From NCBI GenBank assembly GCA_910579725.1, contig CAJTUD010000043.1, forward strand, positions 1-22,694: a DNA stretch of 22,694 nt, written 5' to 3'. How positions within the stretch are numbered: position 1 is the stretch's first letter; each line of letters begins with the position of its first letter. The DNA is from an uncultured Oscillospiraceae bacterium (GTDB taxonomy: Bacteria > Bacillota > Clostridia > Oscillospirales > Oscillospiraceae). The notes beneath the pieces were generated by a model, which was given only the letters and a program-made list of their open reading frames with translations, had not been told where the DNA came from and made no database searches. The translations under genes and the position numbers were made by a program. Positions 6,049 to 14,800 of the stretch are shown here, in pieces.

Positions 6049-8808
6049 TTACCCCGCGTATACGAATGCGCCAATACCGGGAGCTGCGACAGTCTCGCCG
6101 GCCATGTCCGTTCCGCTGAACATCCCATCGCGCATGCTGGGCAGGGACGCGCCCTTGCCGTCGTACGCGCTGGTGGTCAGCCGGTAGGCGTCCAGCCCGG
6201 TTCCGCCGCCGGCGAAGATGGAAGCGTCCGCCGTGGTATTCCCGTTGCCGGACGGGGCATTGCTGATGTTGATGAAAACATTGTTCCTGAAGTCCGTACC
6301 GCCGGTACACCAATTGTCCACCTGCACCGGAGTCTCGCCGGTGTAGTAGAAGATATTGTTGTAGAACTTGTAGACGTTATCCGCTCGCGCAGGGCGGCTG
6401 AGCAGGTAGATTTTCCCGTTCAGCAGCGTGTTGTCATTCAGCACCAGCGTGTTGTTGTAGACCTCGGTGTTGAACCCGTATTCGCCGTTATAGAAGTAAC
6501 CCATTGGATCCTTAAGGCTGACATTCTTGCCGTAGCCCTCATTCTCACTGAGATTGTAGCGAATCCAGGTGTTATAGCTTCTGTAGCTGGGCCCAAAGCA
6601 GCACAGCATCATGAAGCAGGAGTTGTCATGGAGGTAGTTGTACTGCACCCAGGTGTTTTGATTCAGCGCGTCCACCTCGATACCCTGCCCGTCCTGGGAT
6701 ACGACTCCGGTCAGAACACTGCCACCCTGTAATGTATCGTCCCGGGTGGCGTTGATGCCGTTGGCGTAGCACTCGTTATATTGGAACACCACATTGTCCG
6801 AGTTCCAGTTGAACATACCCACAGCGGCGGACGACTTTTTGGTCAGATGGATTGCGCATCTGTAAACCGTATTGTTCTCGATCACCGCGTTGGACCATGT
6901 ATCCACAATAAGTCCGTCGCCGTCAATGTCGTGGATGCTGCAATTCGCCATGTAGAAATCCCGGTTGGGGTAATAGGTCAGACCTGAGTCGTACTCACCC
7001 CCCGGGAAATTAGGCCAGGCATCGCCGGTAGATGTGACCGTACGGTAGCCCCATCTGGTGAGCGTATTGATGCCGCTCCGGCCGCAGAAGGCGATCTCAC
7101 AATTGGTGATGCTCACGTCCACGAAGCAGGAGGGAACCGCATTGCTGAGATCCGGTTCCTTGATATTGACGTTGAACTGGATGCCGCCGGAGGTTTTACC
7201 CAGGTTCGTACCGGGTCCCCGGAAACCGTGGATGTACAGGTTGTCAAAAACAAAGTGCGTCAGGTCTCCCTGGTCCTCGTTGACCACCCGGATACCGGCG
7301 TTGTAGACGGTAAGCTTGCTGGTTTCGTGATTGTTTTCGTTATAGCTGGGATCATGGAGCTCCAGATTCCGGATTTCCCAGTATTCCACATTCTCCAGCA
7401 GAATTGCGCCATTGATCTGAGAGTCATTAGGGCCCCCGGCGCCAAGGACGTACGGGAAGCTTCTGCCGGCGTATGGCTGAATCACGGGCCGGATGTCGCC
7501 GCCATAGCTGGACGCCACGATAGGCGCGCCCTCCATGCCGGAACCTTTGGGCCTGAACAGCCCCACAAACGTGTCGCCGGATTTGAACAGAATGCGGTCG
7601 CCGGGAACGAACTGGATGGTGTTGAGCTTCTCAATGCTCTGAAACGGCGACGCCTCGGAGAGGCCGTTGTTGGAATCGCTGCCTGTGGAAGAGGACACAT
7701 AGTAGGTCTTGCAGACGCCCTTGTCCACGGTAAAGCTGCCGGCCGCGCTGCTCCCGCCGCTGGTCACGCTGAGGGTGACAGCCCGCGGGGCGCTCATGCT
7801 GGCGGGCACCGGGTCAAAATTCAGTGTGACGGTCCTGGCGTTATCATAGCTGAAATTGCTTGCGCTGAAGGCCGCCTTCGCGCCGTCCACCGTCAATTCA
7901 AACTGGAAGCTGTCGATTGTGGGCGCCTGGGTGGGAACCTCTTTCAGCGTAATAACGGCGGAGCCGTTGCTCACTTCCACCGCGCTGACCTCCGCAGGAA
8001 CCGCCTCCTCGCCGGACGCCTCTATGGTATACTGGAGCGTGATATTCGTCCCCTTGTAGGTCAGGATCACCGTGATGGTCTGCTCCAGGGCCGCGGCGGG
8101 GATTGGGTCAAAGGTCAGCTCGCCGTTTCCCGGCGTCAGCGCCAGAGTCTTGGGCTGACCGGGATTGAGAGAGGAGGTCCAGACGGCGCTGAAACCGCTC
8201 ATGTCCAGCTGATCCCCCGTAACGGTAATGGAGCCGCTGCTGATCTCCGCCCTGGTAATGGGACTGTCTATAAACAAGGCCGCGTCGTCCACAAAAGCTG
8301 TGCAAGCATTGCCGCCTGGATTATAGACATAGAGAATAGGATTTCCACTGATGTAGGTGAACGATATGGAATGCTGTACCCAGTCTCCGGCACCGGCAAC
8401 GCGGGTATGAACTTCCGAGCCGCCGTATTCCTTAACGCCTACCTGAAGAATTCCTTCGGCACTTGTCTTCTTGACATAAACAGAAAAGACATAGCTTGCA
8501 CCGACCTGTAGGCTCCCGCCGTCAATATTGTACTGGAGGGAGGAATCTCTCTTTGTGAACTGAACGCCGCTGCTCCCGTCGCGTCCTCCCGTTGGAGCTT
8601 GCGCAACCTGCCAGTTATTCCAGCGTCCAATTGCGTTGTCTGTTACAAAGCCATTCGGCAGATCGAATCCGGGATCCTCGATCAGATTTTCCTTTTCAAA
8701 GACCGCACCCGCCGCGAAGGCGACGCTCGTCCCGGGAACCGCCAGCGTGAAAAGCATGACGATACTGAGCACGAGAGAGGCGATACGGTTCAATTTCTTA
8801 TTTTTCAT
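6049..8808 (-). CDS. Secreted right-handed beta-helix protein with carbohydrate-binding-like domain
   Basis: A 919-residue exported protein. A signal peptide (1 to about 33, ending VAFAAG) is followed by a jelly-roll module resembling CBM4/9-type carbohydrate-binding domains (about 40-182, ENLIEDPGFDLPNGF start) and two beta-sandwich, Ig-like segments (about 188-265 and 272-363). From about 368 to 900 is a parallel beta-helix of the pectate lyase/chondroitinase B fold class, opening with TYYVSSSTGSDSNNGLSEAS and carrying Asn-rich turns such as VIENNTVYRC and VYNNTLVLND. The catalytic family cannot be assigned from sequence alone; a polysaccharide lyase or glycosidase acting on host or plant glycans is plausible. 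There is no SLH or LPxTG anchor, so it is probably released. The ATG has AAGGAG 7 bases upstream. It lies 83 bases after the giant sialidase gene with no promoter seen between, so the two probably form an operon. Confidence 0.85.
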   Translation of the reverse strand: MKNKKLNRIASLVLSIVMLFTLAVPGTSVAFAAGAVFEKENLIEDPGFDLPNGFVTDNAIGRWNNWQVAQAPTGGRDGSSGVQFTKRDSSLQYNIDGGSLQVGASYVFSVYVKKTSAEGILQVGVKEYGGSEVHTRVAGAGDWVQHSISFTYISGNPILYVYNPGGNACTAFVDDAALFIDSPITRAEISSGSITVTGDQLDMSGFSAVWTSSLNPGQPKTLALTPGNGELTFDPIPAAALEQTITVILTYKGTNITLQYTIEASGEEAVPAEVSAVEVSNGSAVITLKEVPTQAPTIDSFQFELTVDGAKAAFSASNFSYDNARTVTLNFDPVPASMSAPRAVTLSVTSGGSSAAGSFTVDKGVCKTYYVSSSTGSDSNNGLSEASPFQSIEKLNTIQFVPGDRILFKSGDTFVGLFRPKGSGMEGAPIVASSYGGDIRPVIQPYAGRSFPYVLGAGGPNDSQINGAILLENVEYWEIRNLELHDPSYNENNHETSKLTVYNAGIRVVNEDQGDLTHFVFDNLYIHGFRGPGTNLGKTSGGIQFNVNIKEPDLSNAVPSCFVDVSITNCEIAFCGRSGINTLTRWGYRTVTSTGDAWPNFPGGEYDSGLTYYPNRDFYMANCSIHDIDGDGLIVDTWSNAVIENNTVYRCAIHLTKKSSAAVGMFNWNSDNVVFQYNECYANGINATRDDTLQGGSVLTGVVSQDGQGIEVDALNQNTWVQYNYLHDNSCFMMLCCFGPSYRSYNTWIRYNLSENEGYGKNVSLKDPMGYFYNGEYGFNTEVYNNTLVLNDNTLLNGKIYLLSRPARADNVYKFYNNIFYYTGETPVQVDNWCTGGTDFRNNVFINISNAPSGNGNTTADASIFAGGGTGLDAYRLTTSAYDGKGASLPSMRDGMFSGTDMAGETVAAPGIGAFVYAG

Positions 8809-8851
8809 GCTGTTTCTCCTTTTTCAAAATGATGGACTGTTCTGTTCCGCT

Positions 8852-8883
8852 CCTGTCCCGGCTCCCGAAGGAGCCGGGACAGG
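8852..8883 (-). other. Stable intergenic hairpin with UUCG tetraloop
   Basis: A perfect 14-bp stem (8852-8865 with 8870-8883) closes, on the minus-strand RNA, a TTCG loop in a C-UUCG-G context, a very stable tetraloop. No T tract follows, so it is probably not a full terminator. It sits between the sialidase stop and the beta-helix start, where it could stabilise or attenuate the message. Confidence 0.6.
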
Positions 8884-8891
8884 GACATGCG

Positions 8892-11800
8892 TCAGGAGAA
8901 GAATGCTTTGCCGTATCGCTCCAGAATAGCGGCGGCTTCCGCTCGGGTGATATTCGCCTGGGGATCCAGCACGTTATTGCCGCGGCCCTGCATCATGCCG
9001 TTCTGCACAGCCCAGGCCAGAGCTTCCACAGCCCAGCTGGAGATCGCCCCGCGGTCGCTGAAGCCGGCCAGAACACTCTGGTCCACATCCCTGGTCAGAC
9101 CCAGGGTGACGGCGTAGCGGTAGAGCATCACGGCCATCTGCTCGCGGGTCAAATCCTTTTCGCCGCCGAACTCCGTGTCGCTGTAGCCCATGAGGATACC
9201 CTGAGACGCGCCCCAGGCCACCGCTTCCGCGTAATACCGGCCGCCGAGGTCGGAGAAGAGGGAGACCGCGGAACTGCCGGGCTGCCGGGCAAGGTTGTAA
9301 ATGATCTGCGACATCATGCCGCGGTTGAGGGTGGCGTTGGGGAAGAACTCCACATCGCTCAAGCCCTTCATCAGGCCGTTGGAGTAAACATAGGCCACAG
9401 ACGAAGCGTACCAGGAGTTTTTAGGCACATCCCGGTGGGGAAGCGCCGCCACGGCCGCTTCGATGTTTTCCGGAGTCTTGAGCCAGCCCTCGAAGGGGGT
9501 GGGAGCGGTCGGAACTCCGGACTCCTCCAGCTCCTCCAGCTTCTCAGGCTGAGCGGGGACCGCCGGGCCTGTGAACGTATCCGTCGGGAAGTAGGGCGGG
9601 AACTGGATGCCGCCGGACGTTTCCTCTGCGATCCAGCCAGCGGAGAGGGTCATGCTGTGGAAGATCTGCGCCCCCTGGAAGGCGGCTCCGTCCTCCATGT
9701 ACCAGCCGCTCAGCCGGTAGCCGGCCCGGGTAACGCCGGGAAGGCTGTTCACAGGCAGGTAAGCGCCTTCGCTCAGTGTGATAAAGCTTGCGCCGTTCAG
9801 TATGCCGCCGTTGGGATGGAAGGTTACTGTCACTGTGCCGGGGATGGAGGGCTCTTCATTCTTCTGCCAGACGGCTGCCAGCTCCATATCGCCCTCCACC
9901 GCCGTGGCGGAGGTGAAGCGGTTGCCCTGACTGTCCTCCCAGCCCAGGAAGGTGAAGCCTTCCAGCGCGGGATCGGCGGGCATCTGCTCGCCCAGGCTCT
10001 CGCCCTTACTGACGGTGACAGTAGTCAGAACGCTGCCGTTTACGCGGAAGGTCACGGTGGCTGTACCGGGGATGGAGGGCTCTTCATTCTCCTGCCAGAC
10101 GGCAAACAGCTCCATATCGCCCTCCACCGCCGTGGCGGAGGTGAAGCGGCTGCCCTGACTGTCCTCCCAGCCCAGGAAGGTGAAGCCTTCCAGCGTGGGA
10201 TCGGCGGGCATCTGCTCGCCCAGGCTCTCGCCCTTGCTGACGGTGACGGTGGTCAGAACGCTGCCGTTTACGCTGAAGGTCACGCTCACGGTTTCCGGAG
10301 CCACAACATCGCCGCCCCATACTGCGGTGAACACCGTACCGCCCGGATACCGGCCCCCGCCGGTCCGGACCGCGCCCGCCTGGGAAGCGCCCACAACGGG
10401 AGCGCCCATCAGGTCCACCGGCGCGGGCAGAATCTCGCCGGTAGTACCGGCCCGCCAGCCCGTGAACGCCTGACCGTTCCTCGCGGGCAGCACCGGCAGT
10501 ACGCCGGAGCTCAGCGCCGGGAGGTTCACGCCGCTGGGAACAACGGCAAAATACGCGTCATTACCGGCCGTCTCCGTCAAATCCGCGCCGGGCGCGGCAC
10601 TGAGATAGACGATGGCGGCATTCTGATGCAGGAAAGCGCTCATACCCTCGTAGCCGGCCCAGGCGCCGCCGGGAACGCCGCCCTGGAGCACCAGATTCAG
10701 CGGGCCGTGGCCGCTGAGGGCCTGGAACGCGTTGCTGGGGATGGAGCCGATGTTCCCCGCCACGGTGACGGTGCGCAGCCTGGGACAGCTGGCGAAAGCG
10801 CCGGAACCGATGGAAACCACGCTGGCGGGCAGGGAAATCTCACTGAGCTCCATGCAGCCCCGGAAAGCGCTGCTGCCGATGGAAACCACTGTGGAGGGAA
10901 TGGCAATGGACCGGATGCGGCTGGCCTCAAAGGCGCTGCCGCCGATGGACCTCAGCCCGCCGGGCAGCGTAATGCTCTCCAGCGTCGAGCCCTTAAAGGC
11001 GTTGCTGCCCACGCCGGTGATGCCCTCTCCGATGTACGCAGAGCGGAGGAACCGGTCGCCAATGGCGTTCAGCCAGGGAGGCGTCTCGGTATTCCGGGAG
11101 GAGAAATCTCTGATATCTCCCTTGCCCGCGAAATAGACCGCGTTCTCACGGGTGCGGGCAAAGTACACGCCGCTGCCCGCCGGACCGGACCGGGTAATAC
11201 CGGAAGTAACGGTACCGTCCTCCATGGTGATGGTGCAGCGCGGCGAAGAGAAGCCGCCGTTGGCCTCCAGCTGCAAGGTGGACGCGTAATCCACCGGAAT
11301 AGTGACGCTCTTTATCGCGCCGGGTACGGTGAAGGAGAGCACGCCGTCCAGCTTGATATACCCGCCGCCGGGAATGGTGAGAACGCCGTCAGCGGGGGGA
11401 ATCTCCGTCCCGTCGCTGGTGAACGCCGTCACCGCTCTCCCGTCAGCCACGTGGGGATGGTAGAAGTAGATGTAGCTGGAGCCACTTGCAGAAAACGCTC
11501 CGCAATCAGCAGTGGGCCCCCAGAAATCCGTATGCCAATTCCCGTTATCGCTGTTCTGTCCCAAGACAAAGAGGGTCAGGCTCCGAATGGAAGTGCCGCT
11601 GCCCAGAATCTGATATGCGCCGCCGGTATTGACCCGGGCGGTAACGGTCAGCGGGCTTCGATCTCCGGCAATCTTACTCTCCAAATTCAGGTGGTGGGTG
11701 CCGTCGCTGATATAGAACTTGCCCCCCTCGCTGGTCACGGTCATGAGCAGCTTCTCCAACGGGATTTCTTCCTCCGTTCCGGGGACATATCCCACGATAT

Positions 11801-14800
11801 CGCTGCCCTTCCTGGCAAGACGGACCGCGCAGGACCCTGCGCCCGCGTCGGCCACAGCGTTATTGGCGCTCTTGTTGGCCGGATTGAGATACAGCGCGTA
11901 GACTCCGGTATCGCCAGACTTGCCGCTCTGGGCCAGAATCAGGTATTTGCGTCCGCTCTCCCCGGTCAGCTGGACGGGCTCCTGGGTGAACCGGTCGTAA
12001 CCGGTCTCCTCCATGGAGGTGAGCCACTCCCGCTCCTCCGCCGGGTTGCAGGCCGCCTCAATGGTCAGAGAATAGACATTGTTGTTGCCAACGGTGCAAT
12101 TGGGGTTTGCCTGCGGGTTCTTGATGAATTCCCATTCCGCTGTGCCGTTGTTATAGTAGAAGTACGCCACGGGCAGCTCCTCGGTCACAAGCGTGTGGCC
12201 GGACACCTTTGCGTTGAGCATGTCCAGATAGTAACTCAGACTGTGTCCGGGCGTCACCGGGCAGCGCCAGGAATATGTATCCGGCTGATACGCGGTGTTT
12301 CTCTCAATGCTGCCTACGGTGAAATCATTGACCCACTGCCCATTCACGGGAGTGCTCCACCAGTGGTTCTCGCAGCCTTCAGCATTATTCCTGTGCCCTT
12401 GGCACAGGACCTGTACCTGGTACAGGTCGTTTTGCTGTACGGCAGGTCTGCTCTCAGGCGCGTCAATGGTTTCTCCGGCGAGCAGCATGGCGTAAAGCTC
12501 CTTTGCCGCTTCGTCGATCTTGGCCTGAGCCTCTTCAGCCGCAGACTGCGTCTCGTAGTCCTTTTCCCATGCCAGTGTGCTCTCGTAGATCTCCTCCGCT
12601 ATCCCCATGTCCTGAAGCAGGGCTCTGAGACCGTCGGCATGGGTAGTATAGATCATCCCTTCCGGCTGTAAGGTTTTGCGGAACAACCGGAGGTTGCCCG
12701 GAGCATCCTGCATCGCCCAACCGCTGCCGGAGAATGCCAGATACTTGCCATTGCACTTGACATGGTAAACGCCGCTGCTCTGATGGCTGATCTCGAAAGA
12801 AACGGGAGTGTTACTCAGCGCAAGCTGGTTGCCGGCGGCAGTCATGGTGACGTGCTTACTGCTGACCGTACCCTGGAGCGCATACCCTCCGCTCACGGGA
12901 ACGAGCTTCCATACCAGCTGCTGCTCAATCGGACTCCCGTCTTTCTTCCCGGTTATTTCCGTCCCGTCGCTGCTCAGGGCGTATCCGCTTATCATGTTTT
13001 GGTTTGTCGTGCTCGTGCTACTGCCATCAAACAGAAGTCTCGCACCGTTCTCGGAATATACGACGTATTCGCCGCCTTCTCCCAGAACCCCGTCCGTCGC
13101 CAGCCGGTAAACCGTAGAGGCAGATACTGTCCGTTTCGTGATGCTGTCAATGCCGTATTTTCCAGGCAGCGTGCTGATCTGGCCCTCCGTCTCCTGCACC
13201 ACGACCTCCACGGTAGTCTTGCGCGTCAGCGTTCCGTTGCTGGCAGTCATGGTAAGGACAGCGGTGCCCGCTTCATGCGCACTGACCGTACCACTGCTGT
13301 CAACTGTAGCCACCGCCTCGTTGGAGGAGCTCCAGTTCACGCTGGCGCCGCCGTTTCGTGCGTAAACCGCACTGGTCTGGACCTGAATGGCTTTGCTTCC
13401 ACCCTTGACCATATCCAGCAGCTTATGGCCTCTTACCTCTACCAGACCTTCCGCATCCAACTCCACGACGAAGGGTACTACCTCCTCGCCCTCGTGGACG
13501 AAGCTCCACCCATCGCCCAGCAGATCCTCCGTGGTCAGCTTGTAGAACTTCATGGCCATGATGCCCTTGCTCCCGTCATTGTCGTCCTTCTCATAGAGTA
13601 CGGCAAAGCTGTCGGTGGCCCGGTTTTGGCCATCAGTCGAATCATTGTACTCCCGCAGCTGGGTCAGGCAGGAATAGTTGAATCGATTCGTGTAGCGGAT
13701 GGTATCGTCATTCAGCCAGGTAACAACGTTATCTCCACCAATGGAGCCGATACGGATCACGCCGCTGCTCCGGTATGCCTCCTTGGGATAGGAAGCCAGA
13801 ATCAGGTTGTCATACCGCCTGCCGTCCGGCGCGATGAGTGAACCTTCCAGATTGATGAAGGAAACCATGCATTCTCCGCAATAGGGCAGGTCCAAATCAA
13901 AGCTGGAAGTCCCCCAGCTTACGCCGTTATCGGTGCTTTCGGCATAGCTGATCCATGTCATGTTATTGCGGGAGTACATTCTCAGCGTCCCGTCAGGCAG
14001 CTTGACGATCTGGGATTCGCTGGCCTTGCCGGTATCCTCCAATTGCGGTACTCTGCTGCCGCGCGTCCAGGTCTTTCCGCCGTCATCGGAATAGACGGTA
14101 CTGGCCCGCTCAACGCCGGTAGCGTTTTCATACACCGGGAAAATGATGCGCTCCCTGCCGTCTCCCAGCGTAACGGTGACGCCGCGGCCGGGACACACGC
14201 CTAGGAATCGCTCCTCGTCCCCCTTGATGTTATGGTTGATCAGTATGGGATCGCTCCAGACCAGCCCGTCTCCCTCAACCCTCGCGCTGCGGAGCATGAG
14301 GTAGGTGACAGAAAACGCCTTCCAGTCGGACTGGATGTAAAACAGGTTGGCCTGTACGTACTGATCTCCCCGGGGCGTTTCCTGTGCAATCTGCTTTTGC
14401 TTGCACCATACAGGCTTCAGGCCGCCGTTAGCCGCTCCATAGTCGTACCAGAGGTCGAAGAATGCGTCCACATAGTAACCGGTCAGCGCATTCACGTTGT
14501 CTCTGTGGAAAATGGGGCGGAGGGTGACTTCCTTACCGTCCTTCTGGGCAGTTCTGGTATTCTGACCATAGATACCATTGATATCCACCCGGTACTCATA
14601 GTATGTCTCCGCCAGCACTTTGGAAGACGCGGCGTCCAGCCCATTTCCGCCCTTGACGATACCGGCGTATTCACTCTCCGGGATATGCCCCACCATCAGA
14701 TAGCCGTTATCGTCAAAACCGCTTCCCGCCTTCTGGGCGTTCTGATTCAGGTTGACGTTGGTCGGCTGCAAGTCCACCAGCATCCACAGCGTCCCGCTGC

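Noticed and set aside
8829..12671. 1280-residue open frame on the plus strand, antisense to the sialidase gene
   Set aside because: The protein is low-complexity and rich in Gly, Ala, His and Arg with no domain, while the minus strand codes recognisable SLH, LRR and InlB modules. It is a GC-rich codon-bias shadow.
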